From CAG-411 sp050875145 (GTDB lineage: Bacteria; Bacillota; Clostridia; Lachnospirales; Lachnospiraceae), in NCBI GenBank assembly GCA_050875145.1, contig JBNMLH010000010.1, positions 54,292 to 118,291 on the forward strand: DNA of 64,000 bases, given 5' to 3'. Below, in pieces: positions 18,804 to 29,100 of this stretch (the stretch's first letter is position 1; every line of letters begins with the position of its first letter). The position numbers and the translations under genes are program-made. Below the pieces are notes generated by a model. The model did not search any database. It was not told the origin of the DNA and saw nothing but the letters and a program-made list of their open reading frames with translations.

Positions 18804-20243
18804 ATGAGTGAATTTATGGACGATGGAGTAGATTTTGGGTTACATGAAGAATGTGGCGTCTTTGGTGTGTATGATTTTGACGGAAATGATGTAGCCTCTT
18901 CTATTTATTATGGCTTATTTTCTTTACAGCATCGTGGACAGGAAAGTGCTGGTATTGCGGTGAGTGAAACACAGGGACCAAAGGGAAAGGTTTCTTCCTG
19001 CAAAGGAATGGGACTTGTCAATGAGGTTTTCAATGCAGAAAAATTGGAGCAGCTAAAAGGTGATATTGGTGTAGGACATGTTCGCTATTCTACGGCTGGA
19101 GCCAGTACAAATGCAAATACACAGCCTTTGGTGTTAAATTATATTAAAGGTACACTTGCATTGGCACACAATGGAAATTTGGTAAATGCAGTAGAATTAA
19201 GAGAAAAGCTTGAACTTACCGGCGCAATTTTCCAGACCACGATTGATTCAGAAGTGATTGCGTATTTGGTTGCAAGAGAGCGTTTGACAACACCTACAGT
19301 TGAGCAGGCAGTTAAGAATGCAATGCAGCAAATTAAAGGAGCATATTCGCTCATTGTCATGAGTCCTAGAAAAATGATTGGTGCAAGAGATCCATTTGGT
19401 TTCCGACCACTTGTAATTGGAAAAAGGGACAATGCATATTTCTTTGCTTCTGAAACATGTGCATTGGATGCAGTAGGAGCAGAATTTATTCGTGATGTAG
19501 AACCAGGAGAGATTGTTACAATCAGTCCAGAAGGCGGATTACAGTCTGACCGTTCTTTATGTCAAGATAAGCATGCCAGATGTATTTTTGAATATATATA
19601 CTTTGCTAGAGCAGATAGTTGTTTAGATAAGGTTAGTGTATACAATTCCAGAATTATGGCGGGTAAGATTTTAGCAGAAGAGCATCCCGTAGATGCGGAT
19701 ATTGTAGTAGGTGTTCCAGAATCAGGAAATGTGGCTGCTATGGGATATTCCTTACAGTCTGGTATTCCTTATGGCATGGCATTTATAAAGAATAATTATA
19801 TTGGAAGAACATTTATTAAGCCAAAGCAGTCGGTTCGTGAATCTGCGGTAAAGATAAAATTAAATCCTTTGCGAGATGTTGTAAATGGAAAACGTGTAGT
19901 TATGGTAGATGATTCGATTGTACGTGGTACGACCTGTGACCGAATTATAGGTATGTTAAAGGCAGCAGGAGCTACAGAAGTACATGTAAGAATTAGTTCA
20001 CCACCATTTTTATATCCATGTTATTTTGGTACGGATGTTCCTTCTAGTGACCAGTTGATTGCTTATCACCATAGTGTGGAAGAAATCCGAAAAATTATTG
20101 GTGCAGATAGTCTTGGATATCTGTCAAAAGAGCGTTTGGATGAATTGATTGCAGGTTCACATGGATATTGTGATGCATGTTTTACAGGAAATTATCCTGT
20201 TGAACCACCAAAAAGTGATATTCGAGGCGAGTATGATAAATAA
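18804..20243 (+). CDS. purF: Amidophosphoribosyltransferase
   Basis: First committed step of purine synthesis: PRPP plus glutamine gives phosphoribosylamine. Cys17 (HEECGVFGVY) becomes the N-terminal glutaminase nucleophile after a short propeptide is removed, as in the B. subtilis-type enzyme. The PRPP-binding motif is VVMVDDSIVRGTT. Cysteines placed for a 4Fe-4S cluster are seen in the C-terminal half (ARCIFEYIYFARADSC, YPCYFG, YCDACF). The 479-aa length is normal. The gap to purB is only 36 nt, so they are probably co-transcribed. The weak ribosome site GCAGG precedes the first ATG; Met5 is an alternative. Confidence 0.97.
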   Translation: MSEFMDDGVDFGLHEECGVFGVYDFDGNDVASSIYYGLFSLQHRGQESAGIAVSETQGPKGKVSSCKGMGLVNEVFNAEKLEQLKGDIGVGHVRYSTAGASTNANTQPLVLNYIKGTLALAHNGNLVNAVELREKLELTGAIFQTTIDSEVIAYLVARERLTTPTVEQAVKNAMQQIKGAYSLIVMSPRKMIGARDPFGFRPLVIGKRDNAYFFASETCALDAVGAEFIRDVEPGEIVTISPEGGLQSDRSLCQDKHARCIFEYIYFARADSCLDKVSVYNSRIMAGKILAEEHPVDADIVVGVPESGNVAAMGYSLQSGIPYGMAFIKNNYIGRTFIKPKQSVRESAVKIKLNPLRDVVNGKRVVMVDDSIVRGTTCDRIIGMLKAAGATEVHVRISSPPFLYPCYFGTDVPSSDQLIAYHHSVEEIRKIIGADSLGYLSKERLDELIAGSHGYCDACFTGNYPVEPPKSDIRGEYDK

Positions 20244-20279
20244 AGTGAACAGTGTAGAAAAGAAAGGAGTACTATAGAG

Positions 20280-21713
20280 ATGAGTACAGATCGTTATTCA
20301 AGTCCATTATCGGAAAGATATGCAAGTAAGGAGATGCAGTACATTTTTTCTCAAGATATGAAGTTTAAAACATGGAGAAAATTATGGATTGCATTAGCAG
20401 AAGCAGAACATGAGTTGGGATTAGATATTACAAAGGAACAAATTGATGAATTAAAAGCACATCAGGATGATATTAATTATGATGTAGCAAAAGAAAGAGA
20501 AAAATTAGTTCGTCATGATGTAATGTCTCATGTATATGCTTATGGTGTACAGTGTCCGAAAGCAAAAGGTATTATACATCTTGGAGCAACTTCTTGCTAT
20601 GTAGGAGACAATACAGATGTAATTATCATGACCGAGGCATTGAAACTGGTTAAGAAAAAACTTATAAATATCATTAATGAACTTTCTAAATTTGCTATGG
20701 AATATAAAGGACTTCCTACTTTAGCATTTACACATTTTCAGCCTGCACAGCCTACTACAGTAGGAAAAAGAGCAACCTTATGGTTACAGGAATTGATGAT
20801 GGATTTAGAAGATGTGGACTATACATTAAACAATATGAAATTGTTAGGATGTAAAGGTACAACAGGTACACAGGCAAGCTTTAAAGAGTTGTTCGAGGGT
20901 GATACAGAAAAGATTAAAAAGGTAGATCAATTGATTGCACAAAAGATGGGATTTGAACATACATTCCCAGTTTCAGGTCAGACCTATTCCAGAAAGTTGG
21001 ATACAAAGGTTGTGAATGTATTAGCAGGTATTGCGGCAAGTGCACACAAATTCTCGAATGATATTCGTTTGCTTCAGCACTTAAAGGAAGTGGAAGAACC
21101 ATTTGAAAAGAATCAGATAGGTTCCTCTGCTATGGCATACAAGAGAAATCCAATGAGAAGTGAAAGAATTGCATCCTTAGCAAGATATGTTATGGTGGAT
21201 GCGATGAATCCAGCAATCACTTCTGCAACACAGTGGTTTGAAAGAACATTGGATGATTCAGCAAATAAGAGACTTAGTGTGCCAGAAGCATTCCTTGCAA
21301 TTGATGGTATCTTAGATTTATATTTAAACGTTGTAGATGGATTGGTTGTGTATCCAAAGGTTATTGAGAAGAGACTTATGTCTGAACTTCCATTTATGGC
21401 AACAGAAAATATTATGATGGATGCTGTAAAGGCTGGTGGAGATCGTCAGGAATTACATGAAAAGATTCGTACACTTTCAATGGAAGCAGGAAGAAATGTG
21501 AAAGAAAAGGGACTGGATAACAATTTATTAGAGTTGATCGCAGCAGACCCTTCTTTCAATTTAACATTAGAAGAATTACAAAAGACAATGGATCCAAGTA
21601 AGTATACAGGACGTTCGGAAGAACAGGTAGAAGAGTTTATCAGTGATATTGTAAAGCCTGTATTAGAGGAAAATAAGGATGTACTTGGATTAACGGCTGA
21701 AATCAATGTATAA
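20280..21713 (+). CDS. purB: Adenylosuccinate lyase
   Basis: Fumarase/aspartase-superfamily enzyme acting twice in purine synthesis, cleaving SAICAR and adenylosuccinate to release fumarate. The superfamily signature is GSSAMAYKRNPMRSE. The substrate-binding segments HLGATSCYVGDNTD and FTHFQPAQPTTVGKR are also clear. The 477-aa length is full. AAAGGAGT precedes the start. It sits in a purF-purB-(HD-GYP)-purA order that covers the IMP-to-AMP branch. Confidence 0.97.
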   Translation: MSTDRYSSPLSERYASKEMQYIFSQDMKFKTWRKLWIALAEAEHELGLDITKEQIDELKAHQDDINYDVAKEREKLVRHDVMSHVYAYGVQCPKAKGIIHLGATSCYVGDNTDVIIMTEALKLVKKKLINIINELSKFAMEYKGLPTLAFTHFQPAQPTTVGKRATLWLQELMMDLEDVDYTLNNMKLLGCKGTTGTQASFKELFEGDTEKIKKVDQLIAQKMGFEHTFPVSGQTYSRKLDTKVVNVLAGIAASAHKFSNDIRLLQHLKEVEEPFEKNQIGSSAMAYKRNPMRSERIASLARYVMVDAMNPAITSATQWFERTLDDSANKRLSVPEAFLAIDGILDLYLNVVDGLVVYPKVIEKRLMSELPFMATENIMMDAVKAGGDRQELHEKIRTLSMEAGRNVKEKGLDNNLLELIAADPSFNLTLEELQKTMDPSKYTGRSEEQVEEFISDIVKPVLEENKDVLGLTAEINV

Positions 21714-21763
21714 ATGCAAAGGTTAAGGGGTAACGTACTCTCTTAATAGAGGGGGAATGGCTT

Positions 21764-22837
21764 ATGCAGGTATGTGAAATACGAATTTCAGATATTACAG
21801 ATGGTATGATTGTTGCAAAAGACGTTTATACAGACACAAATGAACTGGTTTTGACACATAATACAGTGTTGAATGGGGAAATTGTAAAACGTTTAAAGCA
21901 ATATGGTGTATACCGTATTACTGTGTACAAAGAGGTTGAGGTATCCGGAGTAAATCGGCAGCCTTCGCGAGTGGAAAAGGTAAGAAATAGTAAAGAGTTT
22001 GTTCGTTTTAAAAAGAACTTTGATAATACAGTTGCGGGATTGAAGGGGACATTTGCCCGCATATTAGAAAGTAGTGATATTGATGGAGTGGCACAATTAA
22101 CGAAGCAGGTGGATACCATTATGCGAAAAGCAGATGGGTCGTATCATGTGTTTGATATGTTAAATTGTATGCGAGAGTATGATGATGTGACTTTTGCCCA
22201 TTCCATTAGTGTTTCTATTTTGTGTAATTTAATTGGAGAATGGTTAAGACTTTCCAATAGTGATATTTACAGTTTGACAATGAGTGGAATATTACATGAT
22301 ATTGGAAAGATGCAGATTCCAAATGAAATTATCTCAAAACCGGGAAAACTTACAGAAGAAGAATTTCATATCGTACAGCAGCATCCAAAATTGGGATACC
22401 AGATTTTAAGCAAGTTGGATTTGGATGAGCATGTGAAATATGCGGCACTCATGCATCACGAACGTTGTGATGGAAAAGGGTATCCTATGCAGATTGGAAA
22501 AAATAAAATTGATTATTTCAGCAAGATTGTAATGTTGGCAGATGTTTATGATGCTATGACAGCAGACCGTTCCTACAGAAAGGGAATGTGTCCTTTTAAA
22601 GCATTGGATATCATGCTGGAGGATGGATTTGAAAAATATGATCCGGCAGTATTGATGTTATTCGTGGAAAAAACAGTGCAGTCGTATATTGGTGCAACCG
22701 TTTTGTTATCCGATGACAGGGCTGGAGAAATTGTTGCAGTAAATCGTGAAGCATGGACAAGACCACTTATACGCATAAAGAATGAATTTGTAGATTTATA
22801 TCGGGATAAGAGCATTAAAATAGCAAAGATTGTATAA
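21764..22837 (+). CDS. HD-GYP domain protein, putative cyclic-di-GMP phosphodiesterase
   Basis: Cytoplasmic signalling hydrolase. The N-terminal 60 residues (ISDITDGMIVAKDVY...LKQYGVYRITVY) look like the DUF3391-type module often joined to HD-GYP. The HD motif is HDIGKMQIP and the GYP motif HHERCDGKGYP, both with the metal-binding histidines and aspartates intact, followed by DVYDAMTADRSYRKG. There is no transmembrane or receiver domain, so the input signal is not evident. The ribosome site GAGGGGG is good. It sits 50 nt after purB, possibly in the same transcript, although a functional link to purines is not established. Confidence 0.88.
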   Translation: MQVCEIRISDITDGMIVAKDVYTDTNELVLTHNTVLNGEIVKRLKQYGVYRITVYKEVEVSGVNRQPSRVEKVRNSKEFVRFKKNFDNTVAGLKGTFARILESSDIDGVAQLTKQVDTIMRKADGSYHVFDMLNCMREYDDVTFAHSISVSILCNLIGEWLRLSNSDIYSLTMSGILHDIGKMQIPNEIISKPGKLTEEEFHIVQQHPKLGYQILSKLDLDEHVKYAALMHHERCDGKGYPMQIGKNKIDYFSKIVMLADVYDAMTADRSYRKGMCPFKALDIMLEDGFEKYDPAVLMLFVEKTVQSYIGATVLLSDDRAGEIVAVNREAWTRPLIRIKNEFVDLYRDKSIKIAKIV

Positions 22838-22853
22838 ATGCAAAAATTGTAAC

Positions 22854-22882
22854 TTTACTTATTTGTCAATATGTAGTAAAAT
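22854..22882 (+). promoter_or_regulatory. Promoter candidate for purA
   Basis: TTTACT (22854-22859), 17 nt, TAAAAT (22877-22882), just after the HD-GYP stop. The predicted leader before purA is about 225 nt. Confidence 0.45.
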
Positions 22883-22913
22883 GAAACTTGGTTTGTGAGA
22901 AACTCGTAAATTA

Positions 22914-23100
22914 GCCTGTTTTTAGGTAGGCATTTAACACTATCAAGCAAGTCCCTCACTTCTATTGCGTAGAGCAATAAGTGGTGGGTGGGGGCTTGCT
23001 TGTATCAGGAGGGGTACAAGCCCCTTCTGATATGCTGCGATAGCAGCTAATCGTGTTATGAGCAAGTAGCAGAGCGGATTGCGAATATCCGCTTGACTTA
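22914..23100 (+). promoter_or_regulatory. Highly structured purA 5' leader
   Basis: Five consecutive hairpins are readable. They are GCCTG...AGGC near 22914-22932, a long two-part stem with arms AAGCAAGTCCC / GGGGCTTGCTT (about 22946-23002), TATCAGGAGGGG / CCCCTTCTGATA (about 23006-23034), GCTGC-GATA-GCAGC, and AGCGGAT-TGCGAAT-ATCCGCT (about 23074-23094). The last overlaps a dispersed repeat seen elsewhere in the window. There is no T-run typical of a terminator. No known riboswitch is recognised. Confidence 0.5.
23058..23097 (+). repeat. Dispersed repeat, copy 1 (purA leader)
   Basis: Contains GAGCAAGTAGC and GGATTGCGAATATCC. It matches copy 2 (inverted, 34025-34057) and copy 3 (58754-58789). 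This copy can fold into a 7-bp hairpin. Confidence 0.6.
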
Positions 23101-23115
23101 GGAGGAAGAATACAT

Positions 23116-24405
23116 ATGGTAACAGCAATTGTAGGAGCTAACTGGGGCGATGAAGGAAAAGGTAAGATTACAGACATGCTTGGAGAAGAGTCTGATATCA
23201 TTGTTAGATTCCAAGGTGGAAGTAATGCAGGTCATACTATTGTAAATAATTACGGAAAGTTTGCACTTCATTTATTGCCATCAGGTGTATTTTACAATCA
23301 CACTACAAGTATTATAGGAAATGGTGTAGCGCTTAATATTCCGGATTTGATAAAAGAAGTAGATAATCTGGTAGCACAGGGAGTGCCAAAACCAAAGATT
23401 TTAGTATCTGATAGAGCACAGATTGTAATGCCTTACCATGTTTTATTTGACCAATATGAAGAGGAGAGACTTGCAGGTAAATCCTTTGGATCTACTAAGT
23501 CTGGAATTGCTCCATTTTATTCAGATAAATATGCAAAGATTGGTTTTCAAGTTTCAGAATTGTTTGACACAGAGGAGGCAATTAAGGAAAAAATTGAGCG
23601 TATCTGTGTACAGAAGAACGTAATATTAGAGCATTTATATCATAAACCTGCTATCGATCAGGAAAAATTATATGCTACATTGATGGAATATAAGAATATG
23701 GTTGAGCCATATGTTTGTGATACATCTAAGTTTTTACATGATGCATTAGCAAATGGTAAGAATATATTATTAGAAGGTCAGTTAGGCTCATTGAAGGATC
23801 CAGATTTTGGTATTTATCCTATGGTAACATCATCTTCTACATTAGCAGGATATGGTGCTATTGGTGCTGGTATTCCACCATATGAGATTAAGAATATTGT
23901 TGTTGTTGTAAAGGCATATTCCAGTGCAGTTGGTGCAGGTGAATTTGTCAGCGAAATCCATGGAGAGGAAGCAGACGAATTACGTCGTCGCGGAGGTGAC
24001 GGTGGAGAGTATGGTGCAACAACAGGAAGACCTAGAAGAATGGGATGGTTCGACTGTGTCGCATCTAGATATGGTTGTCGTGTACAGGGAGCAACAGAAG
24101 TTGCCTTTACCGTACTTGATGTATTAGGATATTTAGATGAAATTCCTGTATGCGTAGGCTATGAAATAGATGGCAAAGTTACAAAGGATTTCCCAGCTAC
24201 AAAAGATTTAAAGAAGGCAAAGCCTGTTTATGAAGTATTACCAGGATGGAAAACAGATATTCGTGGTATTAAGAATTATGAAGAACTTCCTGAAAATTGC
24301 AGAAAGTATATTGAATTTGTAGAAAAAGAACTTCAAGTGCCAATTACTATGGTATCAAATGGACCAGGAAGAGAAGATATTATCTATCGCGGAATTAGAA
24401 AATAG
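23116..24405 (+). CDS. purA: Adenylosuccinate synthetase
   Basis: GTP-dependent enzyme joining IMP and aspartate to give adenylosuccinate, the substrate of PurB upstream. The P-loop is GDEGKGK in NWGDEGKGKITD, with the switch segment GGSNAGHTI and the C-terminal signature region GWKTDIRGIKNYEELP present. The 429-aa length is normal. AGGAGGAAG gives a strong ribosome site 7 nt before the ATG. The gene is preceded by its own long structured leader and followed by a very strong terminator, so it appears to be a single-gene unit. Confidence 0.97.
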   Translation: MVTAIVGANWGDEGKGKITDMLGEESDIIVRFQGGSNAGHTIVNNYGKFALHLLPSGVFYNHTTSIIGNGVALNIPDLIKEVDNLVAQGVPKPKILVSDRAQIVMPYHVLFDQYEEERLAGKSFGSTKSGIAPFYSDKYAKIGFQVSELFDTEEAIKEKIERICVQKNVILEHLYHKPAIDQEKLYATLMEYKNMVEPYVCDTSKFLHDALANGKNILLEGQLGSLKDPDFGIYPMVTSSSTLAGYGAIGAGIPPYEIKNIVVVVKAYSSAVGAGEFVSEIHGEEADELRRRGGDGGEYGATTGRPRRMGWFDCVASRYGCRVQGATEVAFTVLDVLGYLDEIPVCVGYEIDGKVTKDFPATKDLKKAKPVYEVLPGWKTDIRGIKNYEELPENCRKYIEFVEKELQVPITMVSNGPGREDIIYRGIRK

Positions 24406-24473
24406 TTAATAGCTAATAAAGCGACTTTATTGTAAATAAGCGAGTGTTAAAAGTAGGTTCATAATATAAACGA

Positions 24474-24519
24474 GCTAGAAAAAAGCAGTTAAGATTACTC
24501 TTAACTGCTTTTTTCTAGC
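24474..24519. terminator. Very strong bidirectional terminator after purA
   Basis: A 20-bp uninterrupted stem (outer bases GCTAG/CTAGC, A-run and T-run inside the arms, core GCAGTTAAG/CTTAACTGC) closes an ATTACT loop. It separates purA from the minus-strand gene. Confidence 0.9.
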
Positions 24520-24550
24520 AACAATACATTTTATAAATAAAAAATACCCA

Positions 24551-24778
24551 TTAGATTTGTTCTAATAAACTATTTTCAAAGACAGAGATATATCGTTTCC
24601 AAATTTCATAATTAGCATGTTTTGGATACTTTGTCATATATCGTTCGAAAATTCCAATATATTTTTCTAACAGTTTTGGTCTGGTAGTTGCAATATCAAT
24701 ATAATCTCCATTCATGGTTTCGCATTTAGTGAAATCAATCTCGTTTATATTAAGAGACTCGTTAGTAAAAATTCTCAT
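24551..24778 (-). CDS. Small hypothetical protein (75 aa)
   Basis: Not recognised. The predicted product is soluble, rich in Tyr, Ile and charged residues, with no cysteine pair, signal peptide or membrane segment; the second half looks helical. A clear ribosome site (AAGGGGG, 9 nt before the ATG) and its place directly before a strong terminator support a real gene. It is preceded on the same strand, about 66 nt away, by the aminotransferase gene and may share its transcript. Confidence 0.55.
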   Translation of the reverse strand: MRIFTNESLNINEIDFTKCETMNGDYIDIATTRPKLLEKYIGIFERYMTKYPKHANYEIWKRYISVFENSLLEQI

Positions 24779-24844
24779 GAAGAAAAACCCCCTTATACTT
24801 TATTATTTGTGAAATTAAAATCACTATTTTACATTTTAGCATAT

Positions 24845-25954
24845 TTATTTTTTGTTTTCAATAGTAAGTGTATCAAAAATCACGTTTACTAATTCGTCAT
24901 TTTTCTCAGGTGACATAAAGCAAAAACGGAAATATTGTTCATCCAAAAATGGAAATGTAACACAGTTTCGAATCATTAAATTTTTTCGTATCGCTGCATC
25001 AAAGAGGTCCTGTGCGGTGACAGCGGGGTTTAGGATGCGGGCTAAAACAAAATTACAATTGCAAGGATATAGTTTTAATTGTGTACATTCTGATAATTTG
25101 TTACATATTCTTGTACGTTCTGTGGCGATTAGTTCCCTTGTCTTGTTGATGTATTCCTCATCAGAAAACATGATTTCACCAGCAATTGCAGCAAGGCTAT
25201 TGATGGTCCATGGATTCTTTTTCTGATTGATGGCGGTAATTAAATCTTGATTGCTGCTGACGGCATAGCCTAAACGTAATCCAGGGGCTGCAAAAAATTT
25301 AGAAATTCCGCGAAGAATAAAAAGATTGCTAAATTCTTCTGTCAGTGGGATAGCACTAATAAGAGAGACATCCTCAGCAAACTCTACATAAGTTTCATCT
25401 ACCATAACCAGTATGTCATTTTGTTTACAGTGTTCTAATAGTTTTCTCATGGTTTCAACTGTAATTTGAGAAGAAGTCGGGTTATTTGGGTTGCATAAAA
25501 TCAGTAAATCTACATCTGGTTGCAAGGCGGCACATAGTTTGTCTAAATCTAATACAAAGTTATCTTCCTCTTTTAGTTGAAAATAATGGCATTCTCCACC
25601 ACAAAGTGCTACTTCGCGTTCATATTCCGAATAGGTGGGGCTTAAAAGAAGTACATTTTTAGGCATTTTTGTCTGAATTAGAATCGAAATCAGTTCAGAA
25701 GAACCATTTCCAACAAGGATATTTTCATAATTTGCATTTATATAATGACCAATTGCTTTTCTAAGGCTGGTATACTCTCGGTCCGGATAGGAGGTAATTG
25801 CATCAATGTGAGAAGCAAGAGTTTCTCTTAGCTTAAAAGAAATCCCCAGAGGATTTACATTTGCGGAGAAGCTTGTAATATTTTCTTTTTTTATGTGATA
25901 AATTTGTTCTATTTTTTCTAAATCACTACCGTGAAAGTGTTCTACATGTTTCAT
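24845..25954 (-). CDS. PLP-dependent aminotransferase, CobD/HisC-like
   Basis: Fold-type I aminotransferase. The N-terminal FHGSDLEKIEQ...SFSANVNPLG segment resembles L-threonine-O-3-phosphate decarboxylases (CobD), while overall size (369 aa) also fits histidinol-phosphate aminotransferase. The PLP lysine lies in ILRGISKFFAAPGLRLGYA; LCNPNNPTS and VMVDETYVEF are the conserved cofactor-pocket segments. No cobalamin or histidine genes are adjacent, so the substrate is open. The ATG is preceded by a run of A and G that includes AAGGA. Confidence 0.8.
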   Translation of the reverse strand: MKHVEHFHGSDLEKIEQIYHIKKENITSFSANVNPLGISFKLRETLASHIDAITSYPDREYTSLRKAIGHYINANYENILVGNGSSELISILIQTKMPKNVLLLSPTYSEYEREVALCGGECHYFQLKEEDNFVLDLDKLCAALQPDVDLLILCNPNNPTSSQITVETMRKLLEHCKQNDILVMVDETYVEFAEDVSLISAIPLTEEFSNLFILRGISKFFAAPGLRLGYAVSSNQDLITAINQKKNPWTINSLAAIAGEIMFSDEEYINKTRELIATERTRICNKLSECTQLKLYPCNCNFVLARILNPAVTAQDLFDAAIRKNLMIRNCVTFPFLDEQYFRFCFMSPEKNDELVNVIFDTLTIENKK

Positions 25955-26129
25955 TTTAAAATCCTTCCTTTTTTTGTTGAATAATGTTGGTTATTGGTGT
26001 TATAATTTAGGTAATATTGTATTTAGTCGAATTTATGTCCATTTGGTGGTGGGCAATAGAAGACTTCTTTTACCATTATAATAGAAAGTGTAAAAAAAGC
26101 AAATTATGTAATGTTGCAGGTGGATAAAA

Positions 26130-29100
26130 TTGAAAGAAAAAATAACACAGTTATCAAGAGAACGATTTGAATATGAATTACCTAAGATTATATGTTCCGA
26201 AGATAAATTGAAGATTGAAGTAGAGACGGGGCGTATTGTAAAGGGAACTTTTACGATAAAGAATACAGAGGGGAGACATATGAAAGGATTATTATATTCT
26301 TCCTCTCATTTGTTGCGTCTTACAGAAACATCTTTTGTTGGAACAGAAGCAGTTATTGAATATATATTTCATGCAGAAGACATTCGTGCAAAAGATAAAA
26401 TAAATGGAATTATCAGTATTGTAAGTTCCTGTGGTGAAAAAGAATTGCCATTTGAAATTGTTGTTACAGAAAAGTGCATAGAAGCATCTTTTGGTGAAGT
26501 AAGAGATTTGTTTCACTATGCTAATTTAGCAAAGATTAATTGGTCTCAGGCAGTTAGCATTTTTAAGTCGCCAGACTTTCCAGAGATATTTTTAAAGAAG
26601 GATATTGAAAATTTAAATTTGTATAATGGATTGGTGAAAAGTGGAAAATATAACCAAGCATTGGAAGAATTTTTGGTATGTATTCAAAAAAAGGATCCGA
26701 TTGAACTTTCCTTATCGAAGGATACAGCATCCTATCAGGTGAAAAAAGAAAACATCTCTGGTAGTTTCTTTGTAAAGAAGAATACTTGGGGATATTTAGA
26801 TGCTAAGGTTACCTCTAATCAGGAGTTTCTTCAAGTGGAGCGGGGCAATATAGGAGCTGCGGACTTTATAGGAGCTAGTTGTGAGATAACCTATTCCATT
26901 AAAAATGAAAAGCTACGCGCAGGAAAGAATTACGCAAAGATTACAATTCAAAATATTTGTCAGAAACTGGAATATATAGTAGAAATTGAAAAGATTGTAA
27001 AGCATATGGAACGTGATTATGATGAAAAGAAAATTAAGCGTTGTGAAATTGTGCTTGTCAATAATTATATCAATTTTAGAAGTAATCGTATTGCAGTTAG
27101 CGATTATGTACAGGAAATGCAGAATGTACTTACAAAGTTGGAAGGTATGATTGCAGTAAAACGAAATTTAGGAGAATTAGGATATAGTCGAAGACTAGAC
27201 TTATATCAGATGCATCTTAAAATGGTGGCAGGAGATAATGCAGGAGCAAAAGAAATACTGGATAGCCTGGAGAATGAAGAACATATTTTAAAGAAGAATA
27301 CGATTGTGGACTATTGTGGATATTTGTATTTAAAAGTATTGTTTACAAGAAAAGATTCTGACCTACAGTATGCTTTGAGAGAAATTCGAGATTGTTATAA
27401 ACAGAGCAAAGGAGAATGGGCGCTTCTTTGGTTCCTTTTGTTTTTGGATGAAAAGTATGAGCAGGAGCCAAAAGAAAAGCTTATGGCAATAGAAGAACAG
27501 TTTGCTCTTGGGTGTACCAGCCCTGTCTTGTATTATGAGGTGTGCAATATCATCAATCAGGACCCAACCTTAATGATCGAATTGACACCATGTACAATAC
27601 AGGCAATTCATATGGGTGTGAAAATGTGGCTATTTTCAGAAACGGTTGCAGTACAGTATGCATATTTAGCGGAGCGAATGAAAATGTATCATCGTTTAGT
27701 GCTGTCTGATTTGGTGGCATTTTATGATAGATACAAGAATAGGGATGTGTTGACAGCAATTTGTAGTATGCTTATAAAAGCAGATCGGTCTGATCCGAGT
27801 TGCTTTGCTTGGTATGAGCTGGGAATAAAGGAGCAGTTGCGTTTGACACAGTTATATGAATATTATATGTATTCCATAGATGATACTTATGCAGGTTTAC
27901 TGCCACAGGAAGTATATTTATATTTCTCCTATAATACGAATTTGCTAGAGGATAAAAAGGCATTTTTATTTGCGAATATTGTGGAACACAAAGAGGAATT
28001 AACAGATATTTACCCTGTATATATAGAACAGATGCGTTCTTACATGTTAAGTCAGTTGCAGAAACATAGGATTGATTACCATTTAGCTGTTTTATATCGT
28101 GCATTTTTGCCGGAAATTGGAGTGTCCTCATCTATTGCACAGGATTTACCCTATGTATTGTTTAAGCAGCGAGTTGTATGTAAACATCCAGATATGGTTG
28201 GTGTGGTTGTATTACATAAAGAATCAGAGCAGGAAGTATATACCCCATTGGACAAGGATGGAAATGCATATGTGGATATATTTACAGAAAAAGCAAAAGT
28301 GTTTATTGTTGATGCAACGGGTAGAAGATATGAAAAATCTGTACCATGGAGCATAGAAAAGTTGTTAAAACGAGATGTTTTGGCTGAACAGTGCTTTTCA
28401 TACAATCCGTCCAATCGTATGGTGTGTATGTATATTTATGAACGGATTGAATATTACCACAAAAGAAATATTCCCATTACTAAATTACAAAAATATATGG
28501 ATACAGCATGGATGAAACCGGAATATGGGAAAAAGTGGATTATGAATTTAATTCAAAATTACTACGATAATTATGAAGGAGAGGCATTAGAGGCACTTTT
28601 ATTAGAAATTGATTTGCATGGTATGCGTAGTTCTGACCGTAATCTTATTATTGAATATTGTATCATTCGCGGTTTATATGATTTAGCTTATAAGCAGATT
28701 AAGGAATACAGTTTTGAAGGCGTTTCTGTAAAACGGTTACGTGCTATTTGTTCTAAGATGATTAAAAAAATTGGTATGGAAACAGAAGATACATTGCTTG
28801 CAAATATGGCATTTTATGTGTTCCGTGCTGGAAAATATGATGAGATTATTTTAAAGTATCTTGTACAATATTATCTGGGAACGACAAAAGATATGTTTCT
28901 TGTTTGGAAGGAAGCAAAGGAGTATGATTTAGATACGATTGCTCTGGAAGAACGTTTGTTAGGACAAATTTTATTTGCGGAAAGTTATGTGCAGGACGCT
29001 ATGGCAGTTTTTCTTTCCTTTTACAATTCAGGACGAAATCGTACTTTGATCAAAGCCTTTGTAAGTTATTATTGTTATAAGTATTTAGTGCGTGACAGGG

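Noticed and set aside
22838..23115. A guanine/adenine (purine) riboswitch before purA
   Set aside because: The hairpins do not form the three-way junction and conserved loops of that class; left as an unknown structured leader.
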